From positions 1 to 8,704 of the forward strand of contig NZ_JAYLLH010000055.1 of the NCBI RefSeq assembly GCF_035818635.1: DNA of 8,704 nt, given 5' to 3'. The position numbers and the translations under genes are program-made. This document shows, one piece after another, positions 1 to 6,000 of this stretch. This stretch comes from Mesobacterium_A hydrothermale (GTDB lineage: Bacteria > Pseudomonadota > Alphaproteobacteria > Rhodobacterales > Rhodobacteraceae). Each line of letters starts with the position of its first letter. The stretch's first letter is position 1. Under the pieces are notes generated by a model that did no database searches, was not told where the DNA came from, and saw only the letters and a list, made by a program, of their open reading frames with translations.

Positions 1-347
1 AATGCCCAAGCCCGCCTCCAATGCCTCAGCGAAAGGCCCTCTCGGGAGCATTGCGGGCAATGCTGGAATGGCATCTGGGCCGTCAACGAGGCTTCTCGTG
101 TCGTCATTGCTGGAAAGGTCAACGATCGCACAACATCTGGGTCGACTCGTGCGGCGTTGGCGATCTTCTCCGCCGCAGCCGCGTCGACGCTGAAGTCCAA
201 GGCGGTGCCATGCGCGGAATCGATTTTGATGTGAGCCAGCAGTTCCGCGTCATCACAGTAGTTGGCCGCCGCCAGCCGAGACAACCAACCTGACAATAAC
301 TCGTCTGGCACCGGCGCGACAGTTTTCGGCAGCGGGCGCGGCTTCAC
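1..347 (-). CDS. tniQ: TniQ family transposition protein, N-terminal part (partial, runs off left edge)
   Basis: Reading the minus strand from a GTG at 347 gives 115 open codons with no stop before the window edge. The start overlaps the tniB stop by four bases (GTGA), a common sign of translational coupling. The protein opens with MKPRPLPKTVAPVPDELLSG, followed by WLSRLAAAN, which is the usual N-terminal signature of TniQ/TnsD-type proteins (a short basic start, then PxEL.SWL.R.A). Around residue 100 there is a CPQC motif, the start of the zinc-binding region expected in this family. TniQ proteins assist target selection together with the TniB ATPase. The C-terminal part is not in the window, so whether the gene is intact cannot be judged. 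Alternative: a broken tniQ remnant. Confidence 0.8.
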   Translation of the reverse strand, partial: MKPRPLPKTVAPVPDELLSGWLSRLAAANYCDDAELLAHIKIDSAHGTALDFSVDAAAAEKIANAARVDPDVVRSLTFPAMTTREASLTAQMPFQHCPQCSREGLSLRHWRRAWA

Positions 348-1225
348 ACCCCGGACTTCTCGATCCGCCGATCGGCTTTCGCATGGCGCGACCAAACCGG
401 CGTCCATTTTGCGATCGCGTCATCGGTGATGCATTCCTCGCCAGTGACAATAGCGTCGATGGAAAGATCCTTGATCAGGGCGAAGATACGCGAAGTCACC
501 CCGCCGGTCAGCGCAAGTATTTGCTTGAGCGACTTGACCTTCAGATTGGATTTCTTCTCGAGGGGCATTGCCGCGATGAGTGTCTGGATCATGTCCGAGA
601 ACTCGGCATCGTCGCGCCAGTTTGGCAGGTGATGTTCGTCCAGCCGCCTGGCAAGCTGGATATCACCACGGATGGCATCGACGGCCTCGCTGACCCCGAG
701 GCAGACCAGCGACACCTCGAGTTCATTGCTAAGATACCGCAGAACATTGAGAAAGCGGCGCTGTTCGCCGTGGGTCCCGGCCAAGAGGTTGTGAACCTCG
801 TCGATCATGATCATCCGAAGGCCAAGGTCGCGCAGGAGCGCGATGACGCGGACTTCGAGGGAAGCCACATTTTGAGCGCGGGCGCTCAGTGCCGTCGCCG
901 GGGCGCCGACGGCGGCCAAGATGTGTAGGTAGAACCGCCGTTCGTCTGGTGCGGGCGGCGCTTGCAACAGCAGCAGCGGTGTGCGGGTGATGCCTGACGC
1001 CGGATCGTATTCTGGTGCGTATTTGCGCGACAGGTTTCGGGCGATCATCGTCTTGCCGATCCCGGAGGCACCATGCACAAGAAGCCCAGGCATACGGGTT
1101 TGCCGTGGCGCTTCGATCAGAACCTGCAAGCGGCCCAACACCTGTTCGGCCCGCGGAAAGCCGATCCAGATGTCCGATTGAATGAGGGCGACCCGACCGT
1201 CTTCTTCAGTTGTTCCTGCCCTCAA
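344..1225 (-). CDS. tniB: TniB family AAA+ ATPase, transposition target/regulatory protein
   Basis: TniB is the ATP-dependent partner of the TniA transposase, related to MuB and TnsC; it is thought to bind target DNA and activate transposase. With the TTG at 1225 as start the protein has 293 residues, close to the family's usual size of about 300. A Walker A motif GASGIGKT lies at about residues 52-59 and a Walker B motif MIMIDE at about 138-143. A further arginine-rich stretch (LARRLDE), usual for AAA+ proteins, follows. The TTG start is preferred because it lies one base after the tniA stop, with a purine-rich GGAGAG just upstream. The only ATG upstream in this frame, at 1342, would overlap tniA by 116 bp and add an unrelated basic stretch. 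The tniQ start overlaps its stop. Frame is intact with all key motifs, so it is probably functional. Confidence 0.9.
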   Translation of the reverse strand: MRAGTTEEDGRVALIQSDIWIGFPRAEQVLGRLQVLIEAPRQTRMPGLLVHGASGIGKTMIARNLSRKYAPEYDPASGITRTPLLLLQAPPAPDERRFYLHILAAVGAPATALSARAQNVASLEVRVIALLRDLGLRMIMIDEVHNLLAGTHGEQRRFLNVLRYLSNELEVSLVCLGVSEAVDAIRGDIQLARRLDEHHLPNWRDDAEFSDMIQTLIAAMPLEKKSNLKVKSLKQILALTGGVTSRIFALIKDLSIDAIVTGEECITDDAIAKWTPVWSRHAKADRRIEKSGV

Positions 1226-1226
1226 T

Positions 1227-2876
1227 TCACCATCTCTCCACCTTGAACAATGGGCGTGATGTATCACCCGTGTCGATCGCGCGCAGCCCTTCGTTTGTCG
1301 AGACAGCCGAGTTGGCGCCCTCCAATGTCCCTTTTCTTTCACGGGATCGGCGTTCAGCCCTGGTCAGGCCGCGGCTTTCAGCCTCGACCTGGCGTTGCAG
1401 TCGGATCAGCTCAGCCAGAACCAGCTCTTTGGACCCGGACTTGCCAAGGGCACGAGCCTTCCTCATGGCTTCGCGATATTCCCAGAGGGACACAGGCGGA
1501 ATTTCCAGGTTTCTGTACCGCGCCTCAACATATCGGCCATCTTCCAGTTCAACCCAGATCATTGAGATATCGCGAGGATCGTAGCGAACAACCACCTTTC
1601 CATCGCCGCGCCCAATCTGGCCTGCAAGGGCATCGGACCAGTACCGTATCTGGAACAGATGGATGCCGTCACGCCTGACTTTGCGCAGCTCGCTCGGCAG
1701 GAAACTCACCTGAAAGGCTTCCATCTCGAAGGGGATGTCGCCCGTCATTTGCTCTGAGAGCGCTTCCCATTTGGCAACGGGCGTACAGCCAAGGCTTGAA
1801 TGAATGCTGTTGTTGTAACGGCAGATTTCGAGAGCAAACCAATGATCGAATTCGCTCAGGGTCATCGTGGCCTGGCCTTCGGCGTCATAGTCGCCCTTGG
1901 CCGCGATCGAGGATTGCGTTGTTCCCGGCAACAGGTGAACGGCCCCCATCATTGTCCCGATCAACCGCTCGATGTGACCCCCGAAGTGAGGACTTCCCGG
2001 CGGCCGATAGATCAGATCGATCCCCCATTCCGCACATGCCGACCGAAAGGCCCGCGACCGGAAATCGCGGCCATTGTCGACGTGGATGCTGTGCGGTTTG
2101 CCTTGTGCGGGCCAAGGGATATTGCACGCCAATTCCGCCAGAAGTTCCGCCTTGGGGGCAACCGCCTGTGTCAGGCAAAGCGCCACTGACAGACGCGAAG
2201 GTGCCTCCAGAGAGGTGTAATATCCGGTTACCAACCGCGTTGCGACGTCGATCGCCAGCGTGACCCAAGGCCGCCCAATTGGTTGGCGCTCAAAACAGTC
2301 AACGAGAATGATGTCGGCAGGTGTATGGTCGATTTGCACGACCTCCAGTGGCTGACTGGCCTTGTTCTCGCCTGTGACGGCCGCAAATTTCTGGCGGGCA
2401 GCCTTTGCCCCCTCTCGTGCCTTTGCAACTTCGCGGGCATCCATTGCATCCAGACGACGCTGAACCGTCCGCCGTGTCGGCGGTTGCAAGCCCTGCTGCC
2501 AGCACGCGCTGCGGATCTCAGTCACGACGCGCGAGAGACTCGAACGCTCTCGGCGCAAGAAATACCGGCGAAGATGCTCTTCGATCACCGCTTCGACCTT
2601 GCCGGATATTAAAGTTGTTCCAGTTGGGCGGCCACGTTTCCGCGGTGCCAGTGCGCTGGTGCGCCCGCCCTCTTCCGCCAGCCGCTTTATCCAACGCCAG
2701 ACCGTCGCTCTACTGACACCAAGCTCCCAAACGGCATCATTGATACCACTTTCCAGACTGCCAGTCCCATTGAGATATGCCTGAACAAGCGGACGCAGCA
2801 CAGCTGCCCTGCGCGCCTCTTCAGCACCAACGGTAACAGAGTCTTCGCCATCATCATCCATCGATAATTGCCGCAC
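1227..2876 (-). CDS. tniA: TniA family DDE transposase (Tn5053/Tn7 TnsB/Mu type)
   Basis: This is the strand-transfer enzyme of the element, which cuts and joins the transposon ends. The 549-residue length matches TniA (about 550-560). A helix-turn-helix region lies at about residues 45-65 (VSRATVWRWIKRLAEEG), followed by a second DNA-binding segment around 95-145. The catalytic core holds D183 (QIDHTPAD), D267 (HVDNGRDF) and E303 (HIERLIGTM), with exactly 35 residues between the second Asp and the Glu. A Mu-transposase-like C-terminal beta-barrel region follows at about 400-465, and the tail is basic. The ATG at 2876 is used; an in-frame ATG at 2861 (residue 6) is an alternative. The first transposase-binding repeat ends only about 16 bp upstream of the start, so TniA binding may repress its own gene. 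No frameshift or missing catalytic residue is visible. Confidence 0.93.
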   Translation of the reverse strand: MRQLSMDDDGEDSVTVGAEEARRAAVLRPLVQAYLNGTGSLESGINDAVWELGVSRATVWRWIKRLAEEGGRTSALAPRKRGRPTGTTLISGKVEAVIEEHLRRYFLRRERSSLSRVVTEIRSACWQQGLQPPTRRTVQRRLDAMDAREVAKAREGAKAARQKFAAVTGENKASQPLEVVQIDHTPADIILVDCFERQPIGRPWVTLAIDVATRLVTGYYTSLEAPSRLSVALCLTQAVAPKAELLAELACNIPWPAQGKPHSIHVDNGRDFRSRAFRSACAEWGIDLIYRPPGSPHFGGHIERLIGTMMGAVHLLPGTTQSSIAAKGDYDAEGQATMTLSEFDHWFALEICRYNNSIHSSLGCTPVAKWEALSEQMTGDIPFEMEAFQVSFLPSELRKVRRDGIHLFQIRYWSDALAGQIGRGDGKVVVRYDPRDISMIWVELEDGRYVEARYRNLEIPPVSLWEYREAMRKARALGKSGSKELVLAELIRLQRQVEAESRGLTRAERRSRERKGTLEGANSAVSTNEGLRAIDTGDTSRPLFKVERW

Positions 2877-2891
2877 ATGTCTGTGAATCCT

Positions 2892-3000
2892 GTCTCGGGT
2901 TTAAGGGCAAGAATATCGGAATTAAAGGCAAAATCTCATATTTAAGGGCAAAGCATATCCGTTGATTTCGTTGAATTTCCCATCTCACAATTAAGGGCTA
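2892..3000 (-). repeat. Four directly oriented 19-bp repeats, likely TniA-binding sites
   Basis: Four copies of a 19-bp unit lie at 2892-2910, 2913-2931, 2933-2951 and 2982-3000. On the plus strand the pattern is (a/g)t(c/a)tc, four variable bases, TTAAGGGC, then two A/T-rich bases; the copy at 2913 has TTAAAGGC. Start-to-start distances are 21, 20 and 49 bp. The first two steps are about two helical turns, which places three proteins on one face of the DNA, and the fourth copy sits against the terminus. Tn5053/Tn402 and Tn7 ends are known to carry such 19-22 bp transposase-binding repeats. The binding role is inferred from position and spacing. Confidence 0.85.
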
Positions 3001-3007
3001 CGCGACA
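2977..3007 (-). repeat. Terminal inverted repeat of the Tn5053-like element (tniA-proximal end)
   Basis: The minus strand from 3007 inward starts TGTCGCGTAGCCCTTAATTG and includes the outermost 19-bp repeat. TGTCG is the tip of known Tn5053/Tn402 terminal repeats. Bases 3008-3012 (TCAGG) would be the 5-bp target duplication expected for this family. The partner repeat is not in the window, so the exact length is unknown. Confidence 0.65.
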
Positions 3008-3008
3008 T

Positions 3009-3140
3009 CAGGCAACGGCACCCGAAGTCAAGGAACTACGATCCGAAGCCTTGGTCCTGAAGGAGGTGGTCGCCGAGCTGACGCTTGAGAACCGGCTGCT
3101 CAAAAAAAGCATGCTCGGGGATGGGGAGGGCGACGAATGA
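3009..3140 (+). pseudogene. IS3-family OrfA, C-terminal remnant
   Basis: Reading in the frame that ends at the TGA at 3138-3140 gives about 43 codons: a glutamate- and leucine-rich helix (VKELRSEALVLKEVVAEL, then TLENRLLKKSM) ending in GDGEGDE. This is the typical C-terminal leucine-zipper helix of IS3 OrfA proteins, which normally have about 90-130 residues with an N-terminal helix-turn-helix. The DNA-binding N-terminus is absent because the transposon terminus at 3007 cuts the gene. The stop overlaps the orfB start as ATGA (3137-3140). No ATG of its own is present, so it is a remnant. Confidence 0.85.
3102..3108 (+). promoter_or_regulatory. A7 tract, candidate -1 translational frameshift site between orfA and orfB
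   Basis: Seven A residues followed by G lie in the orfA frame as AAA AAA AGC, 30 nt before the orfA stop. A slip of one base back enters the orfB frame, which stays open from here to the orfB ATG. IS3 elements usually make their active OrfAB fusion by -1 slippage on A-rich sites like this one. In this copy orfA lacks its start, so the site is a relic. The ATGA overlap also permits separate orfB translation. Confidence 0.5.
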
Positions 3141-4117
3141 GGTATCCTGCATCCGAGAAGCTTGAGATCATTCGGACGGTCGAGGCGTCGCATTTGCCGA
3201 CCCGGCAAACCCTGAAGATGCTCGGCATTCCCAGCAGCACCTATTACGACTGGTATGCCCGGTGGAGCGACGGTGGCATTGATGCGCTTGCCGATCGCTC
3301 TCCCCGGCCCAAGTCGGTCTGGAACCGCATCCCGGACAAGGTTCGCGAGGATGTTGTCGGCTTTGCCCTGGAGCATGAAGACCTGACACCCCGGGAACTG
3401 GCCGTCAAATACACCGACGAGAAGCGGTACTTTGTGTCGGAATCATCGGTTTACCGCATCCTCAGTGCCGAGGATCTGATCACCGCGCCGGCCCATGTGG
3501 TGATCAAGGCTGCGGACGAGTTCAGGGACAAGACGACCCGCCCGAACGAGCTGTGGCAGACTGACTTCACGTATCTGAAGGTCATCGGCTGGGGCTGGTT
3601 CTATCTCTCGACGATCCTCGACGATTACAGTCGCTACATTATCGCCTGGAAGCTTTGCACGACGATGAAGGCGAGCGATGTCACCGACACGCTGGAGTTG
3701 GCACTGGATGCTTCGGGCTGCAACAGCGCGACCGTTGTGCATAAGCCGAGGCTGCTCAGCGATAATGGCTCATCCTATGTCGCCGCCGATCTGGCTGATT
3801 ATCTTGAGGACAAAGGCATGGATCATGTCCGCGGTGCGCCACACCATCCCCAAACCCAGGGCAAGATCGAACGCTGGCATCAGACCATGAAGAACCGGGT
3901 GCTCTTGGAAAACTATTACCTGCCCGGCGACTTGGAACGCCAGATCGGCGCCTTCGTCGACCACTACAACAACCACCGCTACCACGAGAGCCTGAACAAC
4001 CTGACCCCCGCCGACGTCTATCACGGCCGCGGCACGAGGGTCCTAAAGATGAGAGAGGAGATCAAGAAACAGACAATCCGAAAACGCCGGTTGCAGCACC
4101 AAGCCGCCGCCGCCTAA
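3137..4117 (+). CDS. IS3-family transposase OrfB (DDE integrase core)
   Basis: The 326-residue product carries the retroviral integrase-type core that catalyses IS3 transposition. An N-terminal helix-turn-helix-like domain (about residues 1-60, with TLKMLGIPSSTYYDWYARW) is followed by an HTH_21-like region. The catalytic triad is D143 (WQTDFTYLKV), D209 (LLSDNGSSY) and E245 (GKIERWHQTMKNR), with exactly 35 residues between the second Asp and the Glu. The C-terminal YNNHRYHESLNNLTPADVY motif is also typical of IS3 OrfB. The ATG at 3137 overlaps the orfA stop. The frame is intact, but translation normally depends on orfA or on frameshifting, and the upstream half of the element is lost here. 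Confidence 0.93.
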   Translation: MRYPASEKLEIIRTVEASHLPTRQTLKMLGIPSSTYYDWYARWSDGGIDALADRSPRPKSVWNRIPDKVREDVVGFALEHEDLTPRELAVKYTDEKRYFVSESSVYRILSAEDLITAPAHVVIKAADEFRDKTTRPNELWQTDFTYLKVIGWGWFYLSTILDDYSRYIIAWKLCTTMKASDVTDTLELALDASGCNSATVVHKPRLLSDNGSSYVAADLADYLEDKGMDHVRGAPHHPQTQGKIERWHQTMKNRVLLENYYLPGDLERQIGAFVDHYNNHRYHESLNNLTPADVYHGRGTRVLKMREEIKKQTIRKRRLQHQAAAA

Positions 4118-4168
4118 ACTTGAACAGAAACCGAACCAGAGCCTCCGTTACGAAACAGCCCCAGCTCT

Positions 4169-4191
4169 CCGAAAAACTCTGACTACGGACA
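4169..4191 (+). repeat. Right terminal inverted repeat of the IS3-family element
   Basis: The reverse complement from 4191 inward starts TGTCCGTAGTCAGAGTTTTT. It agrees with the left repeat at 4193 in about 15 of 23 positions, including TGTC and GTCAG at the same spacing. The outer TG...CA ends are typical of the IS3 family. Confidence 0.65.
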
Positions 4192-4192
4192 G

Positions 4193-4215
4193 TGTCTAAC
4201 GTCAGCGCTTATGGG
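4193..4215 (+). repeat. Left terminal inverted repeat of a second IS3-family copy
   Basis: The sequence starts TGTCTAACGTCAGCGCTTAT and is an imperfect inverted copy of 4169-4191. It lies upstream of a ribosome-binding site and an OrfA-like N-terminus, as a left end should. Only one base (G at 4192) separates the two repeats. Confidence 0.6.
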
Positions 4216-4278
4216 TCCAAAAAGGGTCATTTGCTTAGAAAGGATTTGTTGCCCATCGTAGCCACCAAGGAGTGGACG

Positions 4279-4461
4279 ATGAGAAAGACAACGAAGAGCC
4301 CTGGCGAGAAGATCGTCAAAGATATCAAGGCATCCGCTGTAGGCTCAACCATGCTGCCCGTACTGCTCCACGCCGAACTTTATGAAGGCGGCGAACTGGT
4401 ACAGTTTGGCGCTGATCCGGTGACTGAGCACACCGAGTGGCCCGGCAAGCCGATGCGATGA
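4279..4461 (+). pseudogene. IS3 orfA N-terminal stub fused in frame to an unidentified fragment
   Basis: The ATG at 4279 has a good ribosome-binding site (AAGGAG, six bases upstream). The first 17 codons, MRKTTKSPGEKIVKDIK, resemble the N-terminus of alphaproteobacterial IS3 OrfA proteins of the type whose C-terminus is seen at 3009-3140. The expected next segment (helix-turn-helix) is missing. From about 4330 the frame continues for 43 unrelated codons, with GELVQFGADPVTEHTEWPGK near the end, to a TGA at 4459-4461. I do not recognise this second part. It may be the tail of a host gene cut by the IS stub, or chance coding. The frame can also be read from a GTG at 4192, which is within the IS end and unlikely to be used. 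Confidence 0.55.
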
Positions 4462-4646
4462 AACGTGATGCCATTGTGCAATCACAGAAATGCGGCACAT
4501 CGCCCATCCTCTGGCAGCAATGGTCCAAAACCAGAATCCTTACAGGATTGTAAAGCCTCGGTCATGGAATGTGTACGCCCCATCCATATCTGACAATTCA
4601 CAGAGGGACAAAAATGTCCCTCAACGTGGTCAGGAGGGCGATTGAA
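4462..4646 (+). other. Intergenic region upstream of the oxidoreductase gene
   Basis: There is no convincing gene here. It holds one short perfect inverted repeat (AATCCT-TAC-AGGATT, 4535-4549) and two ribosome-binding-site-like stretches. The first is GAGGGA before the ATG at 4614; the second is AGGAGG at 4632-4637 before the ATG at 4647. I see no strong sigma-70-type promoter. Confidence 0.4.
4535..4549. promoter_or_regulatory. 15-bp inverted repeat, possible operator
   Basis: AATCCT and AGGATT form a perfect 6-bp dyad around a TAC centre, about 65-110 bp before the possible starts of the downstream oxidoreductase. Position and symmetry fit a regulator-binding site. A short dyad like this can also arise by chance. 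Confidence 0.3.
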
Positions 4647-5927
4647 ATGAAAGCGAAACAAGCAAAAGTTCTGGTGCTCGGGGGCAATTTTGCGGGCTTG
4701 GGCGCGGCGCAGAAGATACGGGAATTCGCCGGAGACGCGGTGGACATCACCGTCATCGACCGCAAGGCCTATCTTGACTATATCCCGAATATCCCGCTTG
4801 AGATTTTCGAGGGGCGCGATCCAGCCGTAACCATGCATATGGATTTGATCGACGCACTGGCCCGCGACGGGATCAAGTTTCGCCAAGCCGAAGTGCTTGG
4901 CCTGGATCTGGATGCGCATGAGGTTCGTGTGCGCCCGAACGAACGCCCCGGCGCCCCTGAATACCGCGTCGGGTATGACTATCTTGTCATCGCACTTGGC
5001 GCACATCTGGCCTATGACGATATCGAAGGCTTTGCAGAGCATGGGTATACCGTGTCGGATGCATGGCACGCCAATCGCCTGATCGAATATTTGAAGAATG
5101 ACTACAAGGGCGGCCCGATTGCCGTCGGGTCGGACCGGTTCGAACAGGGTTTAAAAGGAAAACCAGATTGGCTTCCGGTTGCGTTGGCGGCCTGCGAAGG
5201 CCCTCCGGTGGAGGTCTCGCTTTCCCTCGCCCATTGGCTGCAAGAACACGACAAGGGCAGCGCCAAGAACATCACCATCTTCACCCCGGCAGAACTGATC
5301 GCCGAGGACGCTGGCGAGAAAGTGGTGGGGCAACTTCTGGATGCCGCTTCGTCCATGGGGTTTGGCTACATGAACAAGGTCGAAGGTATAGAGCGGCTGA
5401 CAGAAACCGGGATCGAATTTCGAGACGGACGCAAACTGGACGCCGAGATCAGCATCGTTCTGCCCAATTGGAAGCCTCACGCGTTTCTCAAGGGGTTGCC
5501 GATCTCGGATGAGGTCGGGTTCATCATAACTGACATGACAATGCGCAATCCCGACTATCCGGAGGTATTCGCCTGTGGTGATGCGGCGGCGATCACCGTT
5601 CCGAAACTGGGCGCAATCGGCCATCAGGAATGCGAGGTGGTCGGCAAGCAGATTGCCAAGTCGGTCGGCAAGCTTTCCGCAGAGAAGGCTGACGCGCCCT
5701 GGCAGCCAGAGGTTGTTTGCATCGGTGACATGGGCGGCGGCAAAGCATTCTATATCCATTCGAATTCCTGGTTCGGATTCGGTGGGGATATCCAGGTGCT
5801 CGAAATGGGCCGCATGCCCTATGCACAGAAACTACTCTACAAGGAAATGTTCTTTCGCAACCACGGCAAGATCCCCAACTGGGGACTGCCGGCGGCGAAA
5901 TGGGCGGCTGAGACCCTGCCGCTCTGA
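4647..5927 (+). CDS. FAD/NAD(P)-binding oxidoreductase, sulfide:quinone reductase-like
   Basis: This is a soluble or membrane-associated flavoprotein of the disulfide-reductase fold. The N-terminal dinucleotide-binding motif VLVLGGNFAGLGAA (residues 9-21) is the FAD site. A second conserved element ALGAH is at 116-120, and the C-terminal FAD motif VFACGDAAAI is at 308-316. The order and the 426-residue length fit sulfide:quinone reductases, flavocytochrome c sulfide dehydrogenases and type II NADH dehydrogenases. C183 in ACEGPPVE sits where sulfide-oxidising relatives often have a redox cysteine, and C329 (HQECEVVG) could be a partner, but neither assignment is proven. The C-terminal region (KLLYKEMFFRNHGKIP) resembles the membrane-contacting tail of SQR-like enzymes. 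The ATG at 4647 is chosen for its AGGAGG site and because the FAD motif normally lies close to the N-terminus. ATG 4614 (11 residues longer, with its own GAGGGA) is a real alternative, and ATG 4569 is less likely. The electron acceptor is unknown. Confidence 0.85.
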   Translation: MKAKQAKVLVLGGNFAGLGAAQKIREFAGDAVDITVIDRKAYLDYIPNIPLEIFEGRDPAVTMHMDLIDALARDGIKFRQAEVLGLDLDAHEVRVRPNERPGAPEYRVGYDYLVIALGAHLAYDDIEGFAEHGYTVSDAWHANRLIEYLKNDYKGGPIAVGSDRFEQGLKGKPDWLPVALAACEGPPVEVSLSLAHWLQEHDKGSAKNITIFTPAELIAEDAGEKVVGQLLDAASSMGFGYMNKVEGIERLTETGIEFRDGRKLDAEISIVLPNWKPHAFLKGLPISDEVGFIITDMTMRNPDYPEVFACGDAAAITVPKLGAIGHQECEVVGKQIAKSVGKLSAEKADAPWQPEVVCIGDMGGGKAFYIHSNSWFGFGGDIQVLEMGRMPYAQKLLYKEMFFRNHGKIPNWGLPAAKWAAETLPL

Positions 5928-6000
5928 TCTGTTTACCCGCGCGGCGTGCCGGGATCGGGCGTCGCCTTCACATCTCGCTTGATAAAAAGGAGAAACGCAA

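Larger units (their letters stand above)
1..3007 (-). mobile_element. Tn5053/Tn402-like transposon, transposition module and one terminus (left side outside window)
   Basis: The segment contains tniA, tniB and the start of tniQ in that order on the minus strand. Upstream of tniA there is a repeat-containing end. On the minus strand the proposed terminus begins TGTCGCGTAGCCC at 3007 and reads inward. Tn5053/Tn402 elements are known to have short terminal inverted repeats starting TGTCG, 19-bp transposase-binding repeats and a tniA-B-Q gene set. The far end, any resolvase (tniC/tniR) and the cargo lie beyond base 1. The boundary at 3007 is inferred from the TGTCG tip and from the change to IS3 sequence right after it; it is not proven by a visible target duplication. 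Confidence 0.8.
3008..4191 (+). mobile_element. IS3-family insertion sequence, 5'-truncated
   Basis: The segment contains the 3' end of orfA, a complete orfB and a right terminal repeat. The left terminal repeat and the 5' part of orfA are missing, cut at the point where the Tn5053-like terminus begins. The right end is placed at 4191 (CTGACTACGGACA) because its reverse complement matches the sequence starting at 4193, which has the features of the left end of the same kind of element. With no left end, this copy can no longer move by itself, though its transposase could act on other copies. Confidence 0.85.

Noticed and set aside
383..928. 181-codon open frame on the plus strand
   Set aside because: It is antisense to tniB, whose Walker motifs and gene order are clear; long opposite-strand frames are expected in GC-rich DNA.
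344..1342. Longer tniB starting at ATG 1342
   Set aside because: It would overlap tniA by 116 bp and add an unrelated basic N-terminus; the TTG at 1225 gives the usual family length and tight gene spacing.
1796..2263. Overlapping plus-strand frames of 129-155 codons
   Set aside because: They are antisense to the catalytic core of tniA and have arginine/proline-rich shadow composition.
2892..3000. Short repeated motif considered as a CRISPR array
   Set aside because: The units are 19 bp and imperfect, with spacings of 1-2 bp and 30 bp, and sit at a transposon end beside tniA; there are no uniform spacers or cas genes.
4482..5069. 195-codon open frame on the minus strand
   Set aside because: It lies opposite the FAD-binding N-terminus of the oxidoreductase and shows no recognisable protein features.
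5151..5759. 202-codon open frame on the minus strand
   Set aside because: It is antisense to the conserved core of the oxidoreductase, including the C-terminal FAD motif on the other strand.
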